Positions 30,798 through 39,224 are shown, counted from the stretch's first letter. The stretch: 64,000 bases of DNA from Pseudomonas sp. ICMP 561 (GCF_002699985.1 NZ_LKBT01000010.1:31944-95943); one strand, 5' to 3'. Program-made: numbers and translations. Notes: generated by a model from the letters alone, not told the origin.

Positions 30798-31459
30798 CCA
30801 AGGGAGCTAAGCCGGGTCAGAATCGCTTTGCGGGCTCTCAAAAGCGAAGCCGCGACTACCGGACTATTCGAATCAAGGAAGAAGTCATTCCCAAACTGAA
30901 GGCCTTTGCCGGGAAGACATCCTTCGATGGCGTAACTCCGTTTTCCAGGTTTTGTGCGGAGCTGTACAACGACGGTCTTCCTGTGAACGAGAAACCGATC
31001 GGATACCGAACCCTTGTTCAGAACGATGAGTATTGGGCGCTGATCGGCCCGATCTACTACAAGTATTGGGATTCGACAGGCACGGAATCCACGAAAGATA
31101 AACTTGTAGGTAAGCTGGCTGTAAAGCGCGCAGATCTGCTTCAAGCCGACGTAGAAAGGCTAAAGAAAGAAGCTGACGCTCTACGAGCTGCGCTACGCAT
31201 CCATGGTGCTTCTCCAGCACCTCTTCCGGATGCGAAACACACCGATCAAGGATTCATGGCGAAATTCGACAAGACATGTCGGGCGCTCAAGCTCGTGCTT
31301 GATGCCAGCGACGGAATGTTTGCGGTTGATATGCAGGCTAACAAGATCACTTGTGCATTCAACGATCTTGAGCCGACGGAAGGGCTTGCGCCAAGAGAGC
31401 TCGTCGAGCCATTCATTGCCTGGATCAAATCTAGGGAGAAGAATCATGGTGGGCAGTGA
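30794..31459 (+). CDS. gmtX: small helical trio protein, GmtX-like
   Basis: The 221-residue product has a basic N-terminus (MTKGAKPGQNRFAGSQKRSR), a segment DYRTIRIKEEVIPKLKAFAG reminiscent of a DNA-binding helix pair, and a heptad-like stretch around residues 105-135 (LVGKLAVKRADLLQADVERL). No enzymatic motif is visible. Place, size and coupling fit GmtX of the gamma-mobile-trio; in other trio elements a small helical third protein assists recombination. The identification rests on context more than on motifs. Confidence 0.6.
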   Translation: MTKGAKPGQNRFAGSQKRSRDYRTIRIKEEVIPKLKAFAGKTSFDGVTPFSRFCAELYNDGLPVNEKPIGYRTLVQNDEYWALIGPIYYKYWDSTGTESTKDKLVGKLAVKRADLLQADVERLKKEADALRAALRIHGASPAPLPDAKHTDQGFMAKFDKTCRALKLVLDASDGMFAVDMQANKITCAFNDLEPTEGLAPRELVEPFIAWIKSREKNHGGQ

Positions 31460-31919
31460 GCAGAAACGCTCTCCCTATGAGCGCTATAAGGATTACGTTG
31501 CCCAGCTGGAACAGGCCGGCAAGAAATTTCCTGTGAATCAGTTTGGAGATATCAACTTCAGCAAAATCGCTGACGAGTGCGGTAATCGTCGCCAGTGGTT
31601 TTCCGAAAGTGCCAAGAAAGTCTTCGGCCCCCAAGCGGACGCCTTGGAGCGGATCATCGCCAAGGACATCCGACGCGTTGGCAGCGAATTCGCCCCACCC
31701 AAAGATCCCGAATCTGTCCTGGTGGATATCGCCGATACGAAGAGTCGCGAAGCCAATCGCCTGCGGGCTGTCCTTGAGCAGAAATCAAAGGAAAACGATC
31801 TGCTTCGTGACCAGGTAGAGCGGCTGTCTGCTGAGGTGCGACTGCTCCGTGCTAATGCGGCTGAAGTCAGTGGCCAACAAGAGCTGATGATTGATTCGGG
31901 AAGGTCATTCATCTTATGA
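31446..31919 (+). CDS. unrecognised 157-residue coiled-coil protein
   Basis: I do not recognise this family. The N-terminal half is charged with a possible helix-turn-helix (FGDINFSKIADECGNRRQWF, about residues 32-51). The C-terminal half is a leucine-zipper-like coiled coil (about 97-140: ANRLRAVLEQKSKENDLLRD and on). The ATG at 31446 lies 14 bp inside gmtX and the stop overlaps the helicase ATG, so it is translated with both. It may be a DNA-binding accessory factor of the recombinases; this is inference. Confidence 0.7.
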   Translation: MVGSEQKRSPYERYKDYVAQLEQAGKKFPVNQFGDINFSKIADECGNRRQWFSESAKKVFGPQADALERIIAKDIRRVGSEFAPPKDPESVLVDIADTKSREANRLRAVLEQKSKENDLLRDQVERLSAEVRLLRANAAEVSGQQELMIDSGRSFIL

Positions 31920-34081
31920 GCAATCTATCCGGCGTGATTCAAGTTAGCTCGGTAAAGCCCGGCAGTATCGGGGGCGCGATTTTTTCTGGCCGCATCATCG
32001 GCCAAAACAAGATCTACACATGCAAAGCCAGCTACAAAATCATTACTCGCGTTCCTCAACCAGGTGAATGCTGGCGAGTAGACGGGTCGATCGTGGGGCA
32101 TGATCAATACCGAGATTTTGTATTGGTCGAAAACTGCCACATTGTGAATCTCCCTGTGGCTGCGTATGTCGAGCGCTTGCTGATAAAGCATCCTGCTTTT
32201 CGGGGTCTTTCCTTTGGTAAAGCCAAGGTAAGCAAGCTCATCAAGGAGTTTGGAGCAGACAACTTGGCCCAGAGCCTGACGGCTGGGAGAGTGAGCCACC
32301 TAGGAGAAGTGATCAATCCAGACCTTGCCCAAAAGGTTGTGGATGCTTGGGCAGCACTCCAGAACGAGATATCAACCATTGAATTTCTCATGGCGCACAA
32401 TTTCGATCCGGGGCTGGCCAAGAGCATCCTGAGAGTATGTCAAACAGATACGGTGGAGCGCCTAAAGCGCAACCCGTACAGTCTGATTGCGTTCCACGGT
32501 GTTCATCCAAAACTCTGGAGCACCGTGGAGGCCGCCGCATTCAAGCTGGGTATTTCTCAAGACGATCCGCGCCGCCTGGCAGGTATGGTTGAGTACATCC
32601 TTTACCTTCGCCTAGATCAAGGGCATACCGCGTGCCCAGTTGATGACCTGAGAGCCCAGCTTAGACAAAAGCTCCCCTCCTCCATCCTCGTTGACCTGGC
32701 AATATCATCAGCGCTTGATAGACGTGCGGTGTGCGTGAAAAAGCTGCAAGGCATGACGCTGATCCAACCGCTCGGAGCAGCCTTGGTCGAAAGCCAACTT
32801 GAGCAACATGTGGCACAGTTGTCGTCTGCTCAAGGCTCTCTTCTTCACGGATCGCCTCAGGAAATCTCGCGTGCCATAGAAGAATACTGCTCAGACACGA
32901 CTGCTTCCGCTGCACACTCTCTCACTCCGGAGCAGAAGAATGCGGTCTTAATGGCACTCACCAATCGAATCAGCACCCTTACAGGATTCGGGGGCACTGG
33001 AAAGACAACTGTGCTGAAAGCCATTGTGGATATTGCCTCCAGATACCGTCCCGTCCACGTTTTGGCCTTGAGCGGCAAAGCCAAGGAGCGCGCCAAAGAA
33101 GCTATTGATCGAGACACTTATACGATCCATAGCTTCCTGATCAAAATCCGTAGCAGCGAGTCTGACCTCAACAGCGGTGGTGATCCACTCGTAGTGGTCG
33201 ACGAAGCCAGCATGGTCGACATCGCGTTGATGCTGAAGCTTCTGAACGCCTTTGCGAAGAAGGAATTGTCACTCCTGCTTTCGGGAGACACAGGGCAGTT
33301 ATCTCCAGTTGGTTACGGCATTTTCTTTCATGCCCTGGCAAAGTCGAAAGCAATACCCTCTACACACCTGACCAAGGTTCACAGGACAATTGGGAGCAGT
33401 GACCTTCAAAGAACAGCCATGCAGGTGCGCTCAGGGGAGCTGGATGCCCTCCCAGCTTGGAACGGAGAGAGGGAGGGCGTGTATTTGATCCCATGCACCA
33501 GCACGCAGGATCTACTAACTCACCTGGCCAAACTCAAAAAAATCATCCCAGACGCTCAGATTCTGACCCCGCATATGTCAGATCGCATGCCTGACTCCGG
33601 CAACAAAATTAACAACTATCTTCAAGCCGCTCTTCAGAACACTGATGAGTCGCAAGGGATCAAGATGGGGAAATTCTGGTTGCGAGTTAACGACCCTGTC
33701 ATCGTCACCCAGAACAGCTACGAGTATAATCTGTTCAATGGCAACACCGGAGTAATGACCGGACTCACATCGGTCGATGGCGAAATCGCCGGTATCTTCA
33801 CGTTCAACGGGGCCGAGATTACGCTTTCCAGGATGGACTTGTTCCTGCTCGGAATGAAGCTCGCTTACGCGATTTCAATCCATAAGGCCCAAGGTAGCGA
33901 GTACCAAACCTCTATCATCTGCTCGCTGAGCCAAAGTGAGTTCGTGGAACGTAGCATGCTGTACACCGGCATTTCGCGTTCAAAGCGGTTGGCACTGATC
34001 CTGAGTACGCAAGAGATCGTGCAGCAAGGAGTTGCTCGACCTAACCGCAGCGACACTCTCTGTGTCGGATTTTCGGTTTAA
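31916..34081 (+). CDS. RecD2-like SF1 DNA helicase
   Basis: The 721-residue product has an N-terminal OB-like and helix-hairpin-helix region (about residues 1-230) and superfamily-1 helicase motifs: Walker A GFGGTGKTT, Walker B VVVDEASMVD, the GDTGQLSPV motif, AYAISIHKAQGSEY and TGISRSKRLALIL. Length and order fit RecD2 (RecD-like without RecBC). Within the element it may unwind or repair DNA around excision or integration, or act as cargo. It is the last gene of the five-gene operon. Confidence 0.85.
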   Translation: MSNLSGVIQVSSVKPGSIGGAIFSGRIIGQNKIYTCKASYKIITRVPQPGECWRVDGSIVGHDQYRDFVLVENCHIVNLPVAAYVERLLIKHPAFRGLSFGKAKVSKLIKEFGADNLAQSLTAGRVSHLGEVINPDLAQKVVDAWAALQNEISTIEFLMAHNFDPGLAKSILRVCQTDTVERLKRNPYSLIAFHGVHPKLWSTVEAAAFKLGISQDDPRRLAGMVEYILYLRLDQGHTACPVDDLRAQLRQKLPSSILVDLAISSALDRRAVCVKKLQGMTLIQPLGAALVESQLEQHVAQLSSAQGSLLHGSPQEISRAIEEYCSDTTASAAHSLTPEQKNAVLMALTNRISTLTGFGGTGKTTVLKAIVDIASRYRPVHVLALSGKAKERAKEAIDRDTYTIHSFLIKIRSSESDLNSGGDPLVVVDEASMVDIALMLKLLNAFAKKELSLLLSGDTGQLSPVGYGIFFHALAKSKAIPSTHLTKVHRTIGSSDLQRTAMQVRSGELDALPAWNGEREGVYLIPCTSTQDLLTHLAKLKKIIPDAQILTPHMSDRMPDSGNKINNYLQAALQNTDESQGIKMGKFWLRVNDPVIVTQNSYEYNLFNGNTGVMTGLTSVDGEIAGIFTFNGAEITLSRMDLFLLGMKLAYAISIHKAQGSEYQTSIICSLSQSEFVERSMLYTGISRSKRLALILSTQEIVQQGVARPNRSDTLCVGFSV

Positions 34082-34484
34082 CTCCAACATCCACACCCTG
34101 CCCCCCATCTCGGTGTCACTTTGTCAAAAAAAATCACGGAGTGTCTGCCCGGCGAAGCTCGGGTAGAAACCGTTATTTTTATTGACAACACCATGTTCAG
34201 CGAAGCGATCAGCCTTGGCTCTGGAAGTGGTTAGGCTTTGCCTGACCGATTCCCGAGCCCCTCGGGCGGTGTAGAGCGGGGTCTGGGGCAGCGCCCCAGG
34301 GTGTAGCTTTCCTGGCTAAAAAGCGCAGTCAAACTGTCTTATACAAATACGACACCCATGTTGCATATGTAATATTATGATTTTTCATTCATTAAACGTC
34401 TTTCAGCCCACGTGCATGCTAGATTTCATCCTCATAACGACCGGACGGACAGTGTCCTAACCCCAAATATATGCACCACATAAG
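34082..34484. other. non-coding right end of the element with GC hairpins
   Basis: About 400 bp without a reading frame. Two tight hairpins are visible: CCCGAG/CTCGGG (34252-34266, loop CCC) and CTGGGGC/GCCCCAG (34283-34299, loop AGC). An A+T-rich stretch (34330-34400) follows, then the right inverted repeat. It could hold recombinase-binding sites or a small RNA; none can be named. Confidence 0.5.
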
Positions 34485-34489
34485 GGTTC
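34475..34489. repeat. right attachment junction (right inverted repeat and attR core)
   Basis: ACCACATAA (34475-34483) is the exact reverse complement of the left end TTATGTGGT. GGGTTC (34484-34489) follows and continues into the 3' part of the tRNA. Only the first core base differs from the left core CGGTTC. Confidence 0.75.
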
Positions 34490-34509
34490 GAGTCCGTGTG
34501 GGCCCACCA
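34485..34509 (+). pseudogene. host tRNA-Ile2(CAT), 3' fragment (attR side)
   Basis: GGTTC, GAGT, CCGTG, TGGGCCC and ACCA complete the T-arm and acceptor stem of the tRNA begun at 25458. GGTTC is shared with the 5' fragment. This confirms the tRNA gene as the target of integration. Confidence 0.88.
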
Positions 34510-34517
34510 AATTAAAA

Positions 34518-34543
34518 AGCCGCGCTAATGCGCGGCTTTTTTT
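34518..34543 (+). terminator. original tRNA-Ile2 terminator
   Basis: AGCCGCGC (34518-34525) and GCGCGGCT (34530-34537) form a perfect 8-bp stem with loop TAAT and a run of seven Ts. It would have ended the intact host tRNA transcript. Confidence 0.9.
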
Positions 34544-34699
34544 GTCACTCCGCCGCGCACACCAGAGCGGCTCAAACTAATCGACACCTAAGCAAATCCA
34601 CGTCAAGCCTATTGCTGACGGCATCGGTATGGAATGATTGAGGATATACCTAAATGGGTATATATTTTTGTAGCTGTTTCTAGGGAAGCAAAGTCGTTG

Positions 34700-35053
34700 G
34701 TGAAGTCGTTGTTTTGGATAGCAAGCAGTCGAAAAGACTTGCTGCAGATGCCCGAGGACGTACGGGATGTTTTTGGGTATGCCCTGCATCTCGCTCAGGA
34801 TGGAGGGAAGCACGCTCAAGCCAAACCTCTGAAGGGGTTCTCAGGAGCTGGGACGCTTGAGATCGTTGAAGACCACGATGGCGATACTTATCGAGCGGTT
34901 TACACTGTGAAATTCGGAACAGCTGTCTATGCGCTGCACTGCTTTCAAAAGAAATCGAGTACAGGCATCAAGACTGCACAACACGATATTGACCTGATCA
35001 AATTACGGTTAAAAGCGGCGGAAGAACACGCGAAGGGTTTGAAAAATGATTGA
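34700..35053 (+). CDS. RelE/HigB-type toxin (Gp49-like family)
   Basis: A 117-residue (from GTG 34700) mRNA-interferase-like protein: KSLFWIASSRKDLLQMPEDV, AQAKPLKGFSGAGTLEIVED, YRAVYTVKFGTAVYALHCFQ and KKSSTGIKT are the blocks of the phage-derived Gp49/HigB family. The frame is open from ATG 34634, but the family starts at the VKSLFW segment; the GTG has AGGGA 13 bases upstream, so the start is uncertain. It overlaps the antitoxin by 8 bp, in toxin-first order as in higBA. It lies outside the mobile element, right of the tRNA terminator. Confidence 0.8.
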   Translation: MKSLFWIASSRKDLLQMPEDVRDVFGYALHLAQDGGKHAQAKPLKGFSGAGTLEIVEDHDGDTYRAVYTVKFGTAVYALHCFQKKSSTGIKTAQHDIDLIKLRLKAAEEHAKGLKND

Positions 35054-35369
35054 GATCGAAGAAGGTAGCGGCAACGTCTACGCTGACCTCGGCCAGGATG
35101 ACGCCAAGGAGATGCTGGTCAAGGCTCAGCTAGCGTCGAAGATCGGCGGCATCATCAAAGCTCGCCATCTGACTCAGCTCGAAGCAGCTGAAATCCTGGG
35201 CATGCCTCAGCCCAAAGTGTCCGAAATGCTGCGCGGGAAATTCAGAGGAATCAGCGAGACCAAGATGATCGACTGCCTGTCTCGACTTGGGCGTGACGTT
35301 CAGATAGTCGTCAAGACAGCGCCTCGTTCGCGTCATGGTGTGGGACGTGTTGAAGTTGTGTTTGCTTGA
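35046..35369 (+). CDS. XRE-family antitoxin (HigA-like)
   Basis: The 107-residue product has a helix-turn-helix (LTQLEAAEILGMPQPKVSEMLRG across about residues 42-64) of the HTH_37 type found in antitoxins paired with Gp49-like toxins, and a basic C-terminal tail. It would neutralise the toxin encoded upstream and repress the shared promoter. Coupled to the toxin gene by an 8-bp overlap. Confidence 0.83.
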   Translation: MIEIEEGSGNVYADLGQDDAKEMLVKAQLASKIGGIIKARHLTQLEAAEILGMPQPKVSEMLRGKFRGISETKMIDCLSRLGRDVQIVVKTAPRSRHGVGRVEVVFA

Positions 35370-35417
35370 TCGGGCGTTAAGTTACGACGACACTGCCAAG
35401 CAAAGGATGGCAAAACC

Positions 35418-35505
35418 GTTGGAGCGAGGCTTGCCCGCGAAGAACGAAGACGCGCTGTTCCTGACTTACCTAATCGACTGATTCGCGGGCAAGCCTCGCT
35501 CCAAC
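35418..35505. repeat. REP hairpin, class with GAGGCTTGCCCGCGAA
   Basis: GTTGGAGCGAGGCTTGCCCG at the left and the complementary arm ending TCGCTCCAAC at the right. The same class recurs at 53740-53831 and 57872-57961. It lies between the antitoxin and the convergent yjfC-like gene. Confidence 0.85.
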
Positions 35506-35592
35506 ATGGTTATGGTCGACCATCTTGCTGGGTGAACATTGGATGCCTCACAGGTTTGCCCCACAGAAGTTCGTTTCAGCTCAGCCCTGCAG

Positions 35593-36750
35593 TCAATCCA
35601 CCACCACATGCGGCAAGAACCGGCTGCTGTCCTTGGTGATCAGGCTGTCGTCTTCCCGAATGCCAATCCCTGAAGCCACATCGCCCACGACCCATGAACC
35701 AATGAGTGTGTAGCTGTCGCCGAAACGTGGCAGCGGCGCGAATTGCTGCAGGATGTAGGGGGCGTCGTTGTAGGGGCCGTCTTCGAAAATGACTTCGTCA
35801 CCAGGGGTGCGGATTTCGATGTTGGCGCCTTCGCGGGAGAAGTAGGGTTTGCGGACCCAGCCTTTCGGGACAGGCGCTCGCGGGTCTTTGTCGACGAAGG
35901 TCGGCAGCAGATTCGGATGGCCTTCGTTGAATTTCCAGAGCAGCGGCAGAATGCCTTTGTTGGAGATGATGGACTTCCACGCAGGCTCGATGAATTGCGT
36001 GTCGCATTGCGGGACTGCCTGCCCATGAGGCTCGTGGAACACGTGTTCCCAGGCATGCAGTTTGAAAATACGCTCGATCCAGCGGCCTTCAAGGTCGACG
36101 AAGCGGCCTTGGGAGTTGAGGCCGATGTCTTCGATGTCGATGTGCCGGGTTTCGATGCCGACGTGTTCCGCCATCTTGCGCAGGAACTCAGTGGTGCCTC
36201 GGTCTTCTGCTGAACCTGACATGGCGGAGAAGTAGAACGGCCCGCCCTCTCTGATGGCTGCGAAAGCCCGGACCAGATCTTCTGCCAGCGAATTGAACTG
36301 CGAGGCATGTGCAGGCAAGACGCCTCGGGCGATTTGCTCTTCCAGCCAGATAAGCTGAAATGCGCCAGCTTCATAGGCAGAAGTTGGCGTGTCCATATTG
36401 CCTTCCAGCAGCTTAGCCGGATTCACGCCGTCATAACTGAAGTCGAAGCGCCCGTACAAATGTGGGTGCCCTTCCTTCCAGGACGTCCGGACCAGATCGA
36501 AGAACGCTGGCGGGATGGCCAGTTCAGTCAGCAACTCCTCGCTTTCCACCACCCGCTCGACGGCATCCATACACATGGCATGAAGCTCCTGAGTCGGAGC
36601 CTCGATGTCGCGGGTGATCTGGGCTTCGGAGAACTGGTAGTAAGCGCGCTCATCCCAATAGCGCTCGCCGTCGATGGTGTGGAAATCGAATCCCTCACGC
36701 TCGGCCGTCTCGCGCCAGTCAGGCCGCTCTTCGATACTGATCTTTTTCAT
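35593..36750 (-). CDS. yjfC: ATP-grasp glutathionylspermidine-synthase-like amidoligase (YjfC/YgiC family)
   Basis: The 385-residue product matches the ATP-grasp synthetase half of glutathionylspermidine synthase: ERPDWRETAEREGFDFHTID, YWDERAYYQFS, RFDFSYDG, LLEGNMDTPTSAYEAG, and WKFNEGHPNLLP near the end. It lacks the amidase domain of E. coli Gsp. The substrate of this subfamily is unknown; it could ligate an amine to a peptide or protein. It is the last gene of the minus-strand yjf-type operon. Confidence 0.85.
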   Translation of the reverse strand: MKKISIEERPDWRETAEREGFDFHTIDGERYWDERAYYQFSEAQITRDIEAPTQELHAMCMDAVERVVESEELLTELAIPPAFFDLVRTSWKEGHPHLYGRFDFSYDGVNPAKLLEGNMDTPTSAYEAGAFQLIWLEEQIARGVLPAHASQFNSLAEDLVRAFAAIREGGPFYFSAMSGSAEDRGTTEFLRKMAEHVGIETRHIDIEDIGLNSQGRFVDLEGRWIERIFKLHAWEHVFHEPHGQAVPQCDTQFIEPAWKSIISNKGILPLLWKFNEGHPNLLPTFVDKDPRAPVPKGWVRKPYFSREGANIEIRTPGDEVIFEDGPYNDAPYILQQFAPLPRFGDSYTLIGSWVVGDVASGIGIREDDSLITKDSSRFLPHVVVD

Positions 36751-36764
36751 GGCTGGCGCTCCCG

Positions 36765-37481
36765 TTAGCCGCCGAAACCGCTGCTTTTGCCGCCCCAGCC
36801 ACTGCGCGCCGTTGCCTGGCTGCCAAAGCCGCCACGGGAAACCGATGACGAGACTGACGAGTTACGGCCCAGTGTGCTCTTGGAGTAGGTACCGGTTGAG
36901 CTGGTGCGCGCCTGAGTGGAATTGCCGAAGGTCTTGCCGCGCTCGATCTGACGCGACAGCGTCGAGGACTGATAGCCGCCGCGCGAGTCGCGCTCCTGAT
37001 AAACCGGTTGGGAATAGTAACGACCGCCGCCACCACTGAACCCGTTGATCATGTTGCTGACCAACATGCCCATCAGAAACCCGTTGACGCCGGAGCTGGC
37101 GAAGCCTGAGCCCCCCGACTGGTTCGCCTGAGCCTTGGCAGCCTCGACCTGATCCTTGGGCAGCTCACCGGAAATCTCCAGCTGAAAGCCGCCCAGCTTG
37201 GGCGTGAATTTGCCGTCGGAATTCTGCTGGCAGTAATCAGGGACAAAATCCGCTTCACATGCGGCCGCATTGTCGTACGTTGGCGCAATACGGCGGTGAT
37301 CCGCCAGGGCCGTCATGTAGGCATCCGAGCACACATCGACGGGAACCTTCTGGTCCACGCAGGCTTGCACAGTCGGATACGTCTGCTGGGCCGTCACTTC
37401 CACAGTATCGGACTTGCTGCACGCACTGATGGCCAGCGGCAAGGTGCTGGCCAGGACCAGCTTCAAAGAACTACGTCTCAT
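36765..37481 (-). CDS. yjfM: DUF1190 (YjfM/YgiB family) probable lipoprotein
   Basis: The 238-residue product has a short hydrophobic leader ending AISAC, with Cys21 as a likely lipidation site. A DUF1190 domain follows with three pairs of cysteines (ACVDQKVPVDVC, ACEADFVPDYC). The tail is Gly/Ser/Arg/Tyr-rich and low in complexity (SGGGGRYYSQ, then SRGGFGSQATARSGWGGK). It separates yjfC and yjfL with gaps of 14 and 26 bp. The family accompanies YgiC/YjfC enzymes and is thought to act at the envelope. Confidence 0.82.
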   Translation of the reverse strand: MRRSSLKLVLASTLPLAISACSKSDTVEVTAQQTYPTVQACVDQKVPVDVCSDAYMTALADHRRIAPTYDNAAACEADFVPDYCQQNSDGKFTPKLGGFQLEISGELPKDQVEAAKAQANQSGGSGFASSGVNGFLMGMLVSNMINGFSGGGGRYYSQPVYQERDSRGGYQSSTLSRQIERGKTFGNSTQARTSSTGTYSKSTLGRNSSVSSSVSRGGFGSQATARSGWGGKSSGFGG

Positions 37482-37507
37482 CGAATACTCCTTTCGATCA
37501 CAGGCAA

Positions 37508-37933
37508 TCAGGTCGACGGCGTCATGCAGGCCGAATTGAGGAAGCCGACACTGATCGAAACGCTGGCTGCGTAAATGGCAGCGGCCAGTTCGCCACGGGT
37601 GATGCGAGCCGAGAGGTCTTTGAGAACAAAATTGGTCGCGGTGAACGCCAACAATTGCACGACGGCTGCGATAAGCGCCCAGATCACCACGTCCAGCACA
37701 CTGATGCTGTAAGTAATCACGTTACTGGCAGGCAGGGCGAAACCAATCAATGCACCGCCCAGCGCAATAGCTGCAGCGACATTGCCTTCACGAATCTGCA
37801 CGAACTCCTTGTGCGGCGTCAGACGTGTGTAGGCCATCTGGAACAGAGCGAACAAGCCACCCGCCACAATGATGTAGATAATGAAGCTCAGCACGGATTG
37901 AAAGCTGAGGGACAAACTAAGCGCATCAAGCAT
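37508..37933 (-). CDS. yjfL: DUF350 inner-membrane protein (YjfL)
   Basis: A 141-residue protein with about four hydrophobic helices arranged as two DUF350 units (LSFIIYIIVAGGLFALFQMA; VAAAIALGGALIGFALP; VVIWALIAAVVQLLAF; the last helix near the C-terminus). DUF350 proteins regularly neighbour PspA homologues and ATP-grasp amidoligases. Fifth gene of the operon in transcription order if the rhomboid is counted. Confidence 0.85.
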   Translation of the reverse strand: MLDALSLSLSFQSVLSFIIYIIVAGGLFALFQMAYTRLTPHKEFVQIREGNVAAAIALGGALIGFALPASNVITYSISVLDVVIWALIAAVVQLLAFTATNFVLKDLSARITRGELAAAIYAASVSISVGFLNSACMTPST

Positions 37934-37945
37934 TTTTACTTCCTT

Positions 37946-38614
37946 TTAGAGGACGGTGAAATCAGTGGATTGCAGCGTGACGCCAACCGAGGTCGTGAGC
38001 GAGACCACGCCCTCTTCATCCTCTTCGACAGACAGCAGCAAAAACTCGCGTCGATCAATCAAGCCCGTGTCGCGGGCGTACAGCATACTCAAATGCTCGA
38101 TACGGTAGCTGCCATCCGGGTTGGCAACATGTTCAGTCATCGGCGTCAGCTCAGTCTGTCCTTGTTCAGTACCCCACTGGCGCTCGTACTCCCAGCCGTC
38201 ATGCTCATACACTGGCAAACCGATTTTCGATTCAGGGCCCACCAGACGCTTCAATTCAGACTCGCTGTTGATGGTCACGACACTGCTGTAGCCGAACAGG
38301 ATAACGTCCTGAACGTCTTCAGCCGCAGGGCCATTCATCATGACCTGCATCCAGTAGTCTTCATCTTCGAAATAGAAGCGCACCAGCCGGATGGACTGTC
38401 CGAGGTCAACATGGCCCACAGACCACACCACCTCTTCGTTGGGTACGACCAGTTCCGAATGCCCATCAAGCAGCAGCTTGAGGGAGTCATCAAGATCCAG
38501 CATGCGCCCGGTTGCCAGGCCAAACGGCGCGAGCAACGCAGCGCCATTCAACGGCGCGGTCGCGGCGGATGGCTTTGGCGGTGCCAGGCCCAAAGCTCGT
38601 TTGATCCAACTCAT
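37946..38614 (-). CDS. yjfK: DUF2491 protein (YjfK)
   Basis: The 222-residue soluble product begins MSWIKRALGLAPPKPS and contains the acidic segments VRFYFEDEDYWMQVMMNG and EYERQWGTEQGQTELTP of the DUF2491 family. No enzyme motif is seen. It lies 12 bp upstream of yjfL on the minus strand. The role is not known; it is co-conserved with PspA-like proteins. Confidence 0.82.
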   Translation of the reverse strand: MSWIKRALGLAPPKPSAATAPLNGAALLAPFGLATGRMLDLDDSLKLLLDGHSELVVPNEEVVWSVGHVDLGQSIRLVRFYFEDEDYWMQVMMNGPAAEDVQDVILFGYSSVVTINSESELKRLVGPESKIGLPVYEHDGWEYERQWGTEQGQTELTPMTEHVANPDGSYRIEHLSMLYARDTGLIDRREFLLLSVEEDEEGVVSLTTSVGVTLQSTDFTVL

Positions 38615-38663
38615 AATGCGTTTCCTTTCATTGACGCCAGAGCGATGCTCAGCGCGAAATTGC

Positions 38664-39224
38664 TCAAACTGATGGTTTTTCCACCAGCCCTTTTGCGTGC
38701 ATCAGCCAGGCCACGACAATACCTGCAAGCGCGCCCGCAATGTGTGATTCAAACGAGACGCCCGGCACCGGTATGAAGCCCAGGATCAGTCCGCTGTAAC
38801 CCACTAACGTGATCAATGCGACGGCGAAGCTGACCAGACTGCGCTGAAACCACGCGCGCGCCAACAGATAAGCCCACAACCCAAAGATCAATCCGCTGGC
38901 CCCGACATGAATCGTCGGCCGACCCACCATCCAGACCAACAGGCCGCCTAACAGCGTTACCAGCAAAACCACACGAACATAACGCTGCAAGCCTTCAGTT
39001 GCCACCAACCAGCTCAGCACGATAAAGGGCAGCAGATTACTCAGCAAATGACGAACAGAGCCGTGCAGAAAAGGAGAAAAAATAATGCCTTGCAGCCCCG
39101 ACCAGGTCCTGGGAACCAGACCATGATTCAGGAGGCTGTTTGCGGTCAGCGAGTTAATCACCTGAACTGCAATCATCACAGCGGCAAGGCCAAGAATAAC
39201 CCGTAGCCCGTTTCCGACATTCAT
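38664..39224 (-). CDS. rhomboid family intramembrane serine protease
   Basis: A 186-residue membrane protein of about six helices with the rhomboid catalytic dyad: serine in VGASGLIFGLWAYL and histidine in FESHIAGALAGI, plus RHLLSNLLPF carrying the conserved Asn. It would cleave a membrane substrate within the bilayer. It stands between the yjfJ- and yjfK-like genes, a position not occupied in the E. coli yjf operon, which suggests a substrate in this envelope system. Confidence 0.88.
   Translation of the reverse strand: MNVGNGLRVILGLAAVMIAVQVINSLTANSLLNHGLVPRTWSGLQGIIFSPFLHGSVRHLLSNLLPFIVLSWLVATEGLQRYVRVVLLVTLLGGLLVWMVGRPTIHVGASGLIFGLWAYLLARAWFQRSLVSFAVALITLVGYSGLILGFIPVPGVSFESHIAGALAGIVVAWLMHAKGLVEKPSV

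Larger units (their letters stand above)
25515..34484 (+). mobile_element. integrated gamma-mobile-trio-like element in tRNA-Ile2
   Basis: About 8970 bp of foreign DNA lies between two halves of one tRNA gene. Its ends are the 9-bp inverted repeats TTATGTGGT (25515-25523) and ACCACATAA (34475-34483). GGTTC of the T-arm stands at both junctions. The contents in order are a replacement tRNA-Ile2 with a group I intron, a recombinase operon gmtY-gmtZ-gmtX-(coiled-coil gene)-(RecD2-like helicase gene), and about 400 bp of non-coding DNA with GC-rich hairpins. The DNA is visibly richer in A+T than its flanks. No phage structural, conjugation or recognised defence gene is present. Confidence 0.85.

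Noticed and set aside
26135..34081. Prophage
   Set aside because: Only recombinases, small accessory proteins and a helicase are present; no capsid, tail, lysis or repressor gene was found.
34577..34819. Minus-strand 80-residue frame over the toxin start
   Set aside because: It is a shadow of the toxin gene and its leader, with no family features.
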